64,000 nt of DNA. Source: Pseudobutyrivibrio sp. OR37. Lineage in GTDB: Bacteria; Bacillota; Clostridia; Lachnospirales; Lachnospiraceae. The stretch spans positions 1 through 64,000 of the forward strand of contig NZ_FOQF01000001.1 in the NCBI RefSeq assembly GCF_900113655.1. The letters run 5' to 3'. This document shows, piece by piece, positions 27,220 to 35,463 of the stretch. The notes beneath the pieces were generated by a model, which was not told where the DNA came from, searched no databases, and saw only the letters and a list, made by a program, of their open reading frames with translations. The first letter of the stretch is position 1. Each line of letters starts with the position of its first letter. The translations under genes were made by a program, and so were the position numbers.

Positions 27220-28425
27220 CTAGGTAATTTGTATATCGGTAACCTGACTAATGACACTACCGTCCTTAATTCGAACCATCATAGTATCACCGACAGAAAG
27301 CTGTTCTACAGTATCAACTCTTTTACCAAAAGCATCGGTTACATAACCAAAGCCTGTAGCAAGCTTTTTAGCTGGTGATAAACCATCCAGCCTTCCTGAA
27401 ACAGCAATAAGCCTGTTTTCATATCTTGAAAGCTTATTTTGCATTAAGGTGTCAAGCCTGTTGTATAAAAGCTTGAGCTGTTCCTCATTAGCCTTAATTT
27501 TATTTTCTGGTCTAAGTGCATTAAGGCGTAGCTTGTAGTTTTCAATAAGCTGAGCCATATTAGAAAGCTTATAATCTAATGCTCTATTAAGCTTATCTGA
27601 ATATCTTTCCAGGGACCTTGCAAAATCCTCGTAAACAAAATTAGCAAGCTCTGCAGCTTGTGATGGTGTAGCAGCTCTTTTATCTGCTACAAAATCTGCA
27701 ATAGTAAAATCTGTCTCGTGACCTACTGCGGAAATGATAGGTGTGCTAGCATGGAAAATAGCTTTTGCAACTATCTCCTCATTAAAGGCCCATAAATCTT
27801 CGATGGAACCACCACCACGTCCCACAATAATCACATCAAGCCCCATTTCATCCAAGCAATTAATACCGGAAACAATTGTGGCTGCCGCTCCTTCGCCCTG
27901 AACCTGTGCAGGATACAACACCAATTGAACAAAAGGATTACGGGTTTTGGATACACGTATAATATCGTGCACTGCCGCTCCAGTGGAGGCTGTAACAATG
28001 CCAATTTTCATAGCGTGAGTAGGCAAAGGCTTTTTATACATAGCATCAAACATACCGCTTTCCTCAAGCTCCTGCTTCAGGGCCTCGAAACGCTGATACA
28101 AATCGCCAACACCTGCAAGCTCTATCTCGCTGGCGTACACCTGGTATCTGCCAGTGGCCGCATATATTCCAACGTAACCACTAACTACTACCTGGTCACC
28201 GTCCTTCATAGGAAACTTTAGACCACGAGCACGCTTACCTGAAAACATAACACAGCTGATAGCACTCTTTTCATCCTTAAGTGTAAAATAGATATGACCT
28301 GTATGATTGTACTTACAATTAGAAACCTCTCCACTAAGTGAAAGGTTTCCAAGCATAAAATCATCGGCAAACATACGCTCAATATATGTATTTACCTGTG
28401 ATACACTATATATATTTTTATTCAT
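27220..28425 (-). CDS. xseA: Exodeoxyribonuclease VII large subunit
   Basis: 401 residues. An N-terminal OB fold (VSQVNTYIERMF...LSGEVSNCKYNHTGHIYFTLKD) is followed by the catalytic domain with GRGGGSIEDLWAFNEE (about 201-216) and SAVGHETDFTIADFVAD, ending in a coiled region. It overlaps the nusB stop by one base and is followed by xseB. Confidence 0.95.
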   Translation of the reverse strand: MNKNIYSVSQVNTYIERMFADDFMLGNLSLSGEVSNCKYNHTGHIYFTLKDEKSAISCVMFSGKRARGLKFPMKDGDQVVVSGYVGIYAATGRYQVYASEIELAGVGDLYQRFEALKQELEESGMFDAMYKKPLPTHAMKIGIVTASTGAAVHDIIRVSKTRNPFVQLVLYPAQVQGEGAAATIVSGINCLDEMGLDVIIVGRGGGSIEDLWAFNEEIVAKAIFHASTPIISAVGHETDFTIADFVADKRAATPSQAAELANFVYEDFARSLERYSDKLNRALDYKLSNMAQLIENYKLRLNALRPENKIKANEEQLKLLYNRLDTLMQNKLSRYENRLIAVSGRLDGLSPAKKLATGFGYVTDAFGKRVDTVEQLSVGDTMMVRIKDGSVISQVTDIQIT

Positions 28426-28847
28426 TATACTAGCTTAGCCAATGCTCCATTAACAAATCCAGCAGAGGAATCTGAACCAAATTCATCAGCAAGTGAAACT
28501 GCCTCATTGATAGCAACACCTACTGGAAGATTCTCAAACTTGATTTCGTAAAGAGCAAGTCTGATAAGTGTTAAATCAACCTTAGCCATACGAGTAGTCT
28601 TCCAACCATCAACAGACTTGTTAATCATCTCATCGATTTCTGGAATCTTAGAGATAATATCTGCTGCCTTGTTCTTGATGTACTCCTCGTCTTCTTCGGT
28701 CTTATTGTTCTTTAAAAGATCCTCTTCCTCGGCATTATCTCTGCCATCAAGGAATGTATCTATTACCTGATTCATCTCTTCTGAATTGTAGAATTCATTC
28801 ATAAATACAGCCTTGAATACTTCTTTTCTAATTTCGTGTCTATTCAT
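28425..28847 (-). CDS. nusB: Transcription antitermination protein NusB
   Basis: 140 residues, all-helical; conserved segments near the end are RMAKVDLTLIRLALYEI and GVAINEAVSLADEFGSDSSAGFVNGAL. It joins NusA/S10 in rRNA antitermination complexes. It is the first gene of the block ending in recN. The internal acidic stretch (about 35-55) is longer than in B. subtilis NusB. Confidence 0.93.
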   Translation of the reverse strand: MNRHEIRKEVFKAVFMNEFYNSEEMNQVIDTFLDGRDNAEEEDLLKNNKTEEDEEYIKNKAADIISKIPEIDEMINKSVDGWKTTRMAKVDLTLIRLALYEIKFENLPVGVAINEAVSLADEFGSDSSAGFVNGALAKLV

Positions 28848-28887
28848 AAATAATACTCCTGAATTTCTATAAGATTAGACTAATATA

Positions 28888-28910
28888 GGGTGCTATCCAA
28901 AATAGCACCC
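28888..28910. other. Hairpin between the Asp23 gene and nusB
   Basis: GGGTGCTAT (28888-28896) pairs perfectly with ATAGCACCC (28902-28910) around a five-base loop. On the minus strand no U-run follows, so it is a weak terminator candidate for the Asp23 gene. A TATAAT-like hexamer lies a few bases upstream of it (complement of about 28915-28920), so the hairpin may instead form the very 5' end of the nusB mRNA. Confidence 0.5.
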
Positions 28911-28953
28911 CATAATTATACATTAATATGCATAAAAAATAAACAACTGACTA

Positions 28954-29331
28954 CTAGTTTGTACCAGCAACACTAACTGTAGCGATACGAATATCAACAG
29001 CTGCCACCTCAAGGCCTGTCATTGTTTCTACAGCTGATTTAACCTTTTCCTGAACCATACCAGAAACCTTTGGGATTTCGTATCCGTACTTCATATTGAT
29101 AGCCATGTGTACTGAAATCTTACCAGGCTCGTTATCAACTACCTTGATAGCCTTTGCAAGCTTACCTGCTCCAGCCTTTGAAATAGTGTCAGATGTAAGA
29201 TTACCAGCAAGTGACTCAACGCCCTCTACCTCAACAGCGCCAAGACCTGCGATGATACCTACAACCTCCTCAGAGATGTTTACGCCACCATCTCCATTTA
29301 CATTTATAACAAAATTCTTATTCTCTGCCAT
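28954..29331 (-). CDS. Asp23/Gls24 family envelope stress response protein
   Basis: 125 residues with the family signature: GVNISEEVVGIIAGLGAVEVEGVESLAG near the start and GYEIPKVSGMVQEKVKSAVETMTGLEVAAVDI near the end. Asp23 proteins line the membrane in staphylococci and are linked to envelope stress. The gene directly upstream of nusB is usual in Clostridia. It has its own promoter at 29367-29395 and an AGGAGGC ribosome site. Confidence 0.93.
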   Translation of the reverse strand: MAENKNFVINVNGDGGVNISEEVVGIIAGLGAVEVEGVESLAGNLTSDTISKAGAGKLAKAIKVVDNEPGKISVHMAINMKYGYEIPKVSGMVQEKVKSAVETMTGLEVAAVDIRIATVSVAGTN

Positions 29332-29366
29332 AATTGCCTCCTAAAAATCATAGAAAAACTAATATG

Positions 29367-29395
29367 ATTATAGCAAAGTATCACATTTTGGTAAA
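29367..29395 (-). promoter_or_regulatory. Sigma-A-type promoter of the Asp23 gene
   Basis: On the minus strand the -35 is TTTACC (29390-29395), the spacer is 17 bases, and the -10 is TATAAT (29367-29372). It lies 36 bases upstream of the ATG. Confidence 0.78.
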
Positions 29396-29411
29396 CCCGT
29401 TTTGTGATTCT

Positions 29412-29903
29412 TTATCTATTATCCACCTTTTCAGGATACATGTCATGATTCATCAATCTATGGGCTGCTACATCCTCCCATTTTGTGCCTGGTTTTCCGT
29501 AATTACAGTAAGGATCGATTGATATTCCTCCTCTTGGAGTGAACTTGCCCCAAACCTCAATGTACTTAGGATCCATAAGCTTGATTAAATCCTTCATAAT
29601 GATATTCACACAGTCCTCATGAAAATCACCGTGGTTTCTAAAGCTAAATAAATATAGCTTAAGTGATTTTGATTCCACCATCTTTTCACCTGGCACATAA
29701 GAGATGATGATGTTTGCAAAATCAGGCTGTCCTGTTATTGGGCAAAGTGATGTAAATTCAGGGCAATTGAATTTTACAAAATAATCATTCTCAGGATGCT
29801 TATTTAAAAATGTCTGAAGCATCTCAGGTGCATAATTGTCTGGGTATTTATTATTCTTGTTTCCAAGTAATGTAAGTGTTCCTTCGTCTTTTCGATTACT
29901 CAT
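29412..29903 (-). CDS. queF: preQ0 reductase (7-cyano-7-deazaguanine reductase), QueF type I
   Basis: Reduces preQ0 to preQ1 with NADPH. The 163-residue length is the short unimodular type. The active-site cysteine is in [13 protein letters not shown] (about 50-62), followed by the QueF motif [20 protein letters not shown]. It is last in the queD-queE-folE-queC-queF operon. Confidence 0.95.
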   Translation of the reverse strand: MSNRKDEGTLTLLGNKNNKYPDNYAPEMLQTFLNKHPENDYFVKFNCPEFTSLCPITGQPDFANIIISYVPGEKMVESKSLKLYLFSFRNHGDFHEDCVNIIMKDLIKLMDPKYIEVWGKFTPRGGISIDPYCNYGKPGTKWEDVAAHRLMNHDMYPEKVDNR

Positions 29904-29917
29904 ATCTATCCTCCAAA

Positions 29918-30604
29918 TTAATCCTCGTATGCAATTGGGTCTGTTGTTCCATTTAGCTCAAAGGCCTTTTTTCTGTCGATACAGGTTCCACATCTTCCGC
30001 AGGCCTTATCATGACCTTCATAACAGCTCCATGTAAGCTCATAAGGTACATTCAGTTCCAATCCCATTTTTACAACACCCGCTTTATTAAGACCGATAAA
30101 AGGTGCCTCTATTTGTAGCTGCTTTCCACTACCCTCATAGATTGCTGTGTTCATTGCATTATTAAAATCGCTGGAGCAATCTGGATATGCATTTCCAGCT
30201 GCATCATCTGCATGAGCTCCATAGTATATTTTTGAGCAGCCCTTTGATAATGCAATGGCGGCTGCACTTGATAAGAATAATCCATTTCTAAATGGCACGT
30301 AGGTACTTACCGGCTTGCCATTTGTTTCTTTTAGCTGTAGCTCATAAGCTCCCTCTGGAATCTCCTCATCAGAATGCTTAAGCAAGCTGCAATCGCTGAA
30401 CTGAAACATTGTAGACAAATCAAGTGTAATATACTCTACCTTATAGTAATCGCATACTGCATCTGCCGCCTTAATTTCCTTATCATGACGCTGACCATAA
30501 AAAATGGATAGGCCAACCACATTTTCATTTCCATATTCTTTTACCGCAAGAGCTAAACATGTGGTACTGTCCAACCCTCCACTAATAAGTACTAATGCTT
30601 TCAT
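29918..30604 (-). CDS. queC: 7-cyano-7-deazaguanine (preQ0) synthase
   Basis: ATP-dependent conversion of 7-carboxy-7-deazaguanine to preQ0. 228 residues; PP-loop [15 protein letters not shown] at the N-terminus and the zinc site [22 protein letters not shown] near the end. It is 14 bases upstream of queF and nine bases after folE. Confidence 0.95.
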   Translation of the reverse strand: MKALVLISGGLDSTTCLALAVKEYGNENVVGLSIFYGQRHDKEIKAADAVCDYYKVEYITLDLSTMFQFSDCSLLKHSDEEIPEGAYELQLKETNGKPVSTYVPFRNGLFLSSAAAIALSKGCSKIYYGAHADDAAGNAYPDCSSDFNNAMNTAIYEGSGKQLQIEAPFIGLNKAGVVKMGLELNVPYELTWSCYEGHDKACGRCGTCIDRKKAFELNGTTDPIAYED

Positions 30605-30613
30605 TTCTTCTCC

Positions 30614-31186
30614 TTATAATAATCTTTGTAGTAAGTTTGAATCTGTTTTAAATCTGCCTCTTAAGGTTTGAGTCTGTGTCTTGGCACCTGCATTTTTTAT
30701 GCCTCTTGCTGTCATGCAGGAATGACTTGCTTCAATAAATACAGCCACATCCTCCGAACCTGTAACAAGTGTAATTATTTCTGCTATATCATTTCCTATT
30801 CTTTCCTGAAGCTGCAGTCTTTTGGCTGCCATATCAGCAATTCTTGCAATCTTTGAAAGACCAATTACCTTTCCATTTGGAATATAGGCAACGCTTACCT
30901 TCATATCATACATAAGTGCAAGATGATGCTCGCAATAGGAAAAGACCTCTATATCCTTTACGAAAACCAAATCCTGATTGTTATCATCATAGTAATCTTC
31001 ATCAAAGGTTTTGTTGAACATATCTGCAATCTGCTGATTGCTGTAGTTCATTCCCTCAAAAACCTCTTCATACATTCTTGCAACTCTGTCCGGCGTCTCC
31101 TTGAGTCCTGGTCTGTCTGGATTGTCACCAAGTGCAATCAATATATTTCTGACACTTTCTTTTATAAGCTCTTTATCTATCGCCAT
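30614..31186 (-). CDS. folE: GTP cyclohydrolase I
   Basis: Makes 7,8-dihydroneopterin triphosphate from GTP. 190 residues; zinc and active-site motifs [22 protein letters not shown] (about 84-105) and [19 protein letters not shown]. Its position between queC and queE shows that here it feeds queuosine synthesis, though folate synthesis could share the product. Confidence 0.95.
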   Translation of the reverse strand: MAIDKELIKESVRNILIALGDNPDRPGLKETPDRVARMYEEVFEGMNYSNQQIADMFNKTFDEDYYDDNNQDLVFVKDIEVFSYCEHHLALMYDMKVSVAYIPNGKVIGLSKIARIADMAAKRLQLQERIGNDIAEIITLVTGSEDVAVFIEASHSCMTARGIKNAGAKTQTQTLRGRFKTDSNLLQRLL

Positions 31187-31201
31187 TATTTTTCCTTTCT
31201 G

Positions 31202-31870
31202 CTACACACCTCGTTTATTTGGATCCCATATAAATTTGTGAAGCTGTAGCTGAAGTCTAATGCCATTTCTTTTGTGACTAATCATGTAGTCCACCATATC
31301 AGCTGGCTGGATTCTACCAAAAACAGGGCTGATTAATGCGGTAGCTTTATCGCATATACGATACTTATCTACTATTTCACAAACCCTATCTAATTCATTT
31401 ATATCAGAACAAACAAATTTCACCGTATCCTTCGGTGAAAGATATTCAAAATTAGAAAGAAGCATTTTATCCTCCATTTTCGACCCCTTTAGCTTGTAAT
31501 CTAAAGTAAAGGCAGGGGGATTCTCTATTTGTGCAAATTCTTTTATATCAATGCTTCCATTGGTTTCAATTTCAATTTTAAGTTCCTTGTGGCTTGCAAA
31601 AGCCTTTAACAAATTAATGATATTAGGAGCCATTAATGGCTCTCCACCTGTAAGGGTAACCCTATTTACACCTGTTGATTCTATATAATCTATTATTTCA
31701 TCAGCAGTCATTTCCTGGGCCTTTGCATCTGTTGTACATGCCCATCTGGTATCACAATAGCTGCAATTAAGATTGCAGCCTCTAAGTCTGATGAAAACAG
31801 CAAGCTCTCCAGCATGCTGTCCTTCACCATTTATGCTTACAAATTTTTCAACTACATTAAATACCGTCAT
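31202..31870 (-). CDS. queE: 7-carboxy-7-deazaguanine synthase (radical SAM)
   Basis: Ring-contracting radical SAM enzyme of queuosine synthesis. 222 residues; the 4Fe-4S cysteines are in RGCNLNCSYCDTRWACT (CX3CX2C), followed by the SAM-binding TLTGGEPLMAPN. The stop is 15 bases before folE. The start lies nine bases after the queD stop. Confidence 0.94.
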   Translation of the reverse strand: MTVFNVVEKFVSINGEGQHAGELAVFIRLRGCNLNCSYCDTRWACTTDAKAQEMTADEIIDYIESTGVNRVTLTGGEPLMAPNIINLLKAFASHKELKIEIETNGSIDIKEFAQIENPPAFTLDYKLKGSKMEDKMLLSNFEYLSPKDTVKFVCSDINELDRVCEIVDKYRICDKATALISPVFGRIQPADMVDYMISHKRNGIRLQLQLHKFIWDPNKRGV

Positions 31871-31879
31871 AGTTTCCTC

Positions 31880-32302
31880 TTACATACTATAGCTTGCGCA
31901 ATTGTTAGGAGTCTCATAGACAGTAACCTCAGCGACCTCAAAACCGTATTTTTGGGTGAATCTATCGTAAAAATACTTTGAAAAATTTTCTGCAGTAGGT
32001 CTAAAATCTACCACGCGAAGCAAAAAGCCTTCATCATTTAAAGCTGCTACTGTTGTGCTTTTTAAAGTATCTTTTTCAAAGATAAAGGTATGATCAAAGA
32101 AATCACTTTCTTCCTTAAGAGCTGCTTTTACATCTTGGAAATCAACAACCATTCCCCTTTGCTGACCCTTTTCCTGAAGCTCATTAGACCTTATTTTTAA
32201 AATAACTCTCCACCTGTGGCCATGAAGATTAGAGCATTTGCCTTCATAACCAGACAGAAAATGCGCACCATCAAATGATGCTTCTGCAGTTAAGTAATAC
32301 AT
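31880..32302 (-). CDS. queD: 6-carboxy-5,6,7,8-tetrahydropterin synthase
   Basis: Converts dihydroneopterin triphosphate to 6-carboxytetrahydropterin. 140 residues; zinc/catalytic motifs ASFDGAHFLSGYEGKCSNLHGH near the start, and the terminal TVYETPNNCASY motif. The ATG at 32300-32302 is fixed by AGGAGG seven bases upstream; a reading to 32380 would run through the terminator at 32346-32368. It is the first gene of the queuosine operon. Confidence 0.94.
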   Translation of the reverse strand: MYYLTAEASFDGAHFLSGYEGKCSNLHGHRWRVILKIRSNELQEKGQQRGMVVDFQDVKAALKEESDFFDHTFIFEKDTLKSTTVAALNDEGFLLRVVDFRPTAENFSKYFYDRFTQKYGFEVAEVTVYETPNNCASYSM

Positions 32303-32345
32303 TGAATTTCCTCCTGAATAGGACGTAAAGATTTCCAAAGAAAAA

Positions 32346-32368
32346 GGCTGTAGTGGATACCTACAGCC
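32346..32368 (-). terminator. Intrinsic terminator in the queD leader (probable attenuator)
   Basis: GGCTGTAG (32346-32353) pairs perfectly with CTACAGCC (32361-32368), followed on the minus strand by TTTTTCTTT. It lies between the promoter at 32461-32489 and the queD start, so transcription of the que operon must pass it. It can serve as the expression platform of the structure at 32391-32438. Confidence 0.85.
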
Positions 32369-32390
32369 TAAAATAATCATAAAGAAAAAA

Positions 32391-32438
32391 TTAGTCCTGG
32401 TTTTGTTTAGGGACAGGATGGTACAAACGAACTGTCCT
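32391..32438 (-). promoter_or_regulatory. Candidate preQ1-type pseudoknot riboswitch upstream of queD
   Basis: On the minus strand GGACAG (32437-32432) pairs with CTGTCC (32416-32411) around a 15-base loop TTCGTTTGTACCATC. This is followed by an A-rich tail CTAAACAAAACCAGG. UUUGU of the loop can pair with ACAAA of the tail, giving an H-type pseudoknot like the small preQ1-I class (stem, loop starting UUC, A-rich tail). The tail also repeats AGGAC from the 5' stem, allowing a strand swap. Position (behind a promoter, before a terminator and a queuosine operon) argues for a preQ1 switch. The match to the published consensus is partial, so the class is not certain. Confidence 0.5.
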
Positions 32439-32460
32439 ATTTAATTTTCTAAGCCTTTGT

Positions 32461-32489
32461 ATGATAAACCCTTTAAAATAATATTTCAA
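32461..32489 (-). promoter_or_regulatory. Sigma-A-type promoter of the queuosine operon
   Basis: On the minus strand the -35 is TTGAAA (32484-32489), the spacer is 17 bases and the -10 is TATCAT (32461-32466). It starts directly after the surE stop codon and would give a leader of about 150 bases containing the candidate riboswitch and terminator. Confidence 0.75.
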
Positions 32490-32490
32490 G

Positions 32491-33210
32491 CTAATAGCCA
32501 ATATTATTTACTATCCCAACAGAGACATAGTTATCGGTAATTGCTCTGAAATCTGTTTCTGGTTCATTTTCCTCATTATAATGGCCGTTCACCATATAAC
32601 GTACGCCGCCATCCTCAAGCTTTTCCACCTGATCATAGGTATCCCTATAAAACATTCCTCTAGAGATTTTTCTATCATATAAAATCCCCTTGCAATCAGC
32701 TAGTGTACAGCCTGGGAAGTTCACATTGTGAACCCATCCTGGCTCTAGCGGTGTGTCTATAAGCTTCTGCAAAACCTGTCTAAGATATTTATCAGTGACC
32801 TCATGAATATCACAGGCACCTTCTGATAAAGCTATGGCGTGATAACCCTGAAAGGCTGCTTCAAATGCTGCACCACAGGTAGCTGAATATTGAATATCTG
32901 ATGCAACATTGTATCCATAATTAATTCCTGAAAGTACAATATCAGGCTTGGCTGGCATTACATTAAGACTACCTACACGAACACAATCTCCTGGAGTGCC
33001 ACTACAATAATAAGCCTTTACCCCATTGATGGGAAAATCCTCACAAGGATAAATATCTATTGTATCGTGAAGAGTAATGCTGTGGCTTGCGGCACTTCTT
33101 TGACTTTCAGGGGCCACTACCCAAACCTCGCCAAATTCCTTTGCCACTCTGGCAAGTCTGATTATTCCATCGGAATTAATTCCGTCATCATTTGTAATTA
33201 GTATTCTCAT
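32491..33210 (-). CDS. surE: 5'/3'-nucleotidase SurE
   Basis: Survival protein E, a metal-dependent nucleoside monophosphatase. 239 residues; the metal-binding LITNDDGINSDGI at the N-terminus, SGTPGDCVRVG, and SGINYGYNVASDIQYSATCGAAFEA in the middle. It follows the SDR gene by 16 bases, with GGGAG upstream of the ATG. The next operon's promoter begins at its stop. Confidence 0.93.
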   Translation of the reverse strand: MRILITNDDGINSDGIIRLARVAKEFGEVWVVAPESQRSAASHSITLHDTIDIYPCEDFPINGVKAYYCSGTPGDCVRVGSLNVMPAKPDIVLSGINYGYNVASDIQYSATCGAAFEAAFQGYHAIALSEGACDIHEVTDKYLRQVLQKLIDTPLEPGWVHNVNFPGCTLADCKGILYDRKISRGMFYRDTYDQVEKLEDGGVRYMVNGHYNEENEPETDFRAITDNYVSVGIVNNIGY

Positions 33211-33226
33211 TATATTCTCCCTAAAG

Positions 33227-33985
33227 CTAGCCTAATTTCTTTTTCTGCTGTCTGCCAGTAAGTTTGATTAGAATAGGATATGGCACTACATGTAAGAAAA
33301 TCGCCGCAAGCTTCATTCTAAAGGAAGGAACGATTATAAGCCTGCCCTTTTCTATGCCTCTGATTGCTTCGTCCACACATTGATGTGGGCTGATTCCCTT
33401 CAATGCGAATACAACATCTGCTCTGGCATTAAATTCTGTATCTACAGGTCCTGGACAAAGAGCACTTACCCTTACAGGACTTCCCTGTTCCTTAAGCTCC
33501 ATAGCAACTGCTCTTGTTAAGCTTGTGACATAAGCCTTAGTTGCATAATAAGTAGCCATATAAGGCCCTGCTGGAAGAAGTCCAGCTGATGAAGCTACAT
33601 TTAAAATGTGTCCATGACCATTTGCATGCATCTTCTGAAGAATTCCCTTAAAAAGAATGTGCATTGCCATGTCGTTAACCTTTATCATATTAACTTCTTT
33701 TTCTATGTCTGTTTCAAGAAAAGAGCCTGCCAAGCCAAAGCCTGCATTATTAATGAAAATGTCTATGTCTTCATCCTTAAGAGCTTCTAGCAATTCAAAG
33801 CACTGCTTCTTTTTGCCTAAATCATAGGAGTAAATCTCTACAGGGACCTCAAGCTCCTCCTTAAGCTGCTCCATCCTATCTGTTCTTCTGCCTGTGATGA
33901 TTAACCTGTAGCCTGCAGCCGCATATCTTCTGGCGAACTCCATTCCAATACCAGATGTAGCGCCTGTTATAAGTGCTGTTTTCAT
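33227..33985 (-). CDS. Short-chain dehydrogenase/reductase
   Basis: 252 residues. The Rossmann motif is TGATSGIG near the N-terminus, the NNAGFG motif lies around 83-88, the catalytic Ser is in NVASSAGLL and YxxxK is in YYATKAYV. The sequence resembles the DltE/YqjQ-type SDRs; the substrate is unknown. The end is hydrophobic (FRMKLAAIFLHVVPYPILIKL), perhaps membrane-associating. The ATG at 33983-33985 follows a GGGGTGA ribosome site; the upstream in-frame start at 34024 has none. Probably co-transcribed with surE. Confidence 0.85.
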   Translation of the reverse strand: MKTALITGATSGIGMEFARRYAAAGYRLIITGRRTDRMEQLKEELEVPVEIYSYDLGKKKQCFELLEALKDEDIDIFINNAGFGLAGSFLETDIEKEVNMIKVNDMAMHILFKGILQKMHANGHGHILNVASSAGLLPAGPYMATYYATKAYVTSLTRAVAMELKEQGSPVRVSALCPGPVDTEFNARADVVFALKGISPHQCVDEAIRGIEKGRLIIVPSFRMKLAAIFLHVVPYPILIKLTGRQQKKKLG

Positions 33986-34086
33986 AACTGTCACCCCTTC
34001 TTCTTGCCTCTTAACTAGTTTCATAATCCTATTTTAAAGAAAACCCACTTATAAATCTATCTTTTTATGACCTTCCTTTTTAAATT

Positions 34087-34674
34087 TTAAGACTGCATAT
34101 TAAAAACAGGCATGGCATCTATCACTTCCTGCAAAGGAGTCCAGGCCATTGCATCAAAATCATCCTCCTCTTTAGATTTCTCTTTTACTTTATTCGCTCC
34201 AGCCTTTCGTCCCTCTTCAATCTTTTCCTCGTTCTCCGGTAAGTTCTTATATCCATCTGACTTTTTGAATTCCTTTATTACTTCATCCATTGCTGCCACA
34301 ATCGCAGCCTTATATGGATCCTTGTCAGAGATTCCATTCATGGCATGAAAGATAATATCGTTTACCTCCTCCTTAGAGTTTGCATTTTCAAGCTGATGCT
34401 CCAGTGCTTCAGCCATTCTTCTAATTCTTAAATATTGCATATACAGCTCTTGATTATGCTGTTTTAGATAAGATTCTTCTCTGGAAGTAAGCTTTTTTCC
34501 GCTTTTAATTTTTGCCTGGATTTTTTCCATCATTTTTGGATCATCTTCTTTGTTAGCCATGGTAGATTGTTCTTTAAGTCTTCTCACCACATCAGTAAGC
34601 TGATTTGATACATACTGACCTGATTTGCTCTCATTATTTAATTTCATTGTTCCTAAATCAAAAGATATCTGCAT
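34087..34674 (-). CDS. Lineage-specific helical protein of unknown function
   Basis: 195 residues, mostly charged and helical with no signal peptide or membrane segment. The stretch KMMEKIQAKIKSGKKLTSRE followed by a coiled-coil-like region (about 65-105) is the main visible feature. I recognise no family. It shares its general make-up with the N-terminus of the EF-hand protein at 40809-41999. It sits downstream of the FliD-like gene, with that gene's terminator between them. The ATG has AGGAG six bases upstream. Function unknown. Confidence 0.6.
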   Translation of the reverse strand: MQISFDLGTMKLNNESKSGQYVSNQLTDVVRRLKEQSTMANKEDDPKMMEKIQAKIKSGKKLTSREESYLKQHNQELYMQYLRIRRMAEALEHQLENANSKEEVNDIIFHAMNGISDKDPYKAAIVAAMDEVIKEFKKSDGYKNLPENEEKIEEGRKAGANKVKEKSKEEDDFDAMAWTPLQEVIDAMPVFNMQS

Positions 34675-34692
34675 AGCCTTCTCCTAATAAAA

Positions 34693-34722
34693 AAGGTTCA
34701 TGGCATATCATCCATAAACCTT
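34693..34722 (-). terminator. Probable terminator after the FliD-like gene
   Basis: AAGGTT (34693-34698) plus ATGG pair with CCAT plus AACCTT (34717-34722), with a small internal mismatch. On the minus strand TTTTTATTAGG follows. It also precedes the ribosome site of the next gene. Confidence 0.7.
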
Positions 34723-34749
34723 AAACTTCCTTACATATTCAAATATTTT

Positions 34750-35385
34750 TTACAACATTACCCCTTTGGCATTGTAATTACCGGAGCCCATTGCAAGTGC
34801 TTTATTTATGATTGTATCGATTGAATTTACAGCACTTGCAATATTTTTATAATAGCTAGAAGAGCTTCCAAGCAACGCCTTAACATCCTCAGGCTTTGCA
34901 GCTGATAGCTTCTCCTGGTCTACGATAAGCTTGTTATCGCTTCCCATTGTGATTCCGATATTTTCAAAATCAGCCTTTTTAGCCTTGAATGCCTCCACAA
35001 ACTCAGTCTGAAAGCTTTTATTTAACGCCCCTCCACATTTGTTTAGGTTTGTTATGGCACTGTTGTAGGCTGTAACAAAATTAGAAACACCCTTCAACAG
35101 TCCAGCGTTATCATATTCTTTTCCCTTTTCAGCCTCGTATAAGGATTTGTCATCCATTTTTGAAAGAGCATCTAATAGATTTGTAGCAGACTTGTCTACT
35201 GTTTTATATTTACTATTAGATCCTTTGGATGATAATCCCATTGATTCCATCTTTCGCTGGAATTTCAAATCATTATTTGAAATGATTTGGTCAATTAGAG
35301 CATTGCCACTCTTTTTACTATTTAGCATTGAAAGCAAGCCTTGATTACTTTGATAATATTCCATTGAATTATGTATCGTACTCAT
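34750..35385 (-). CDS. Stand-alone protein resembling the C-terminal part of flagellar cap FliD
   Basis: 211 residues. The segment GVSNFVTAYNSAITNL (about 108-123) and especially GITMGSDNKLIVDQEKLSAAKPEDVKALLG (about 147-176) follow the pattern of the FliD C-terminal region (LGI...G.L.LDE.KL..A...D...V..L). The D0 ends and the N-terminal half of FliD are missing, and the length is less than half of FliD. No flagellar genes are nearby. It might be a flagellum-related accessory protein or a diverged paralogue; this is an inference from pattern only. The start is set by GGAGGG upstream of the ATG at 35383-35385. Confidence 0.6.
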   Translation of the reverse strand: MSTIHNSMEYYQSNQGLLSMLNSKKSGNALIDQIISNNDLKFQRKMESMGLSSKGSNSKYKTVDKSATNLLDALSKMDDKSLYEAEKGKEYDNAGLLKGVSNFVTAYNSAITNLNKCGGALNKSFQTEFVEAFKAKKADFENIGITMGSDNKLIVDQEKLSAAKPEDVKALLGSSSSYYKNIASAVNSIDTIINKALAMGSGNYNAKGVML

Positions 35386-35463
35386 CAAAACCCTCCTTAC
35401 ATCATTTGCTAAATCTTATATCGGAGAAGTAATGCCACAAATTAACCCCTAATGGAAATAAAT

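Noticed and set aside
28954-29411. Terminator at 29379-29408 after queF
   Set aside because: ATCACA/TGTGAT can pair, but no U-run follows and the stem overlaps the promoter of the Asp23 gene.
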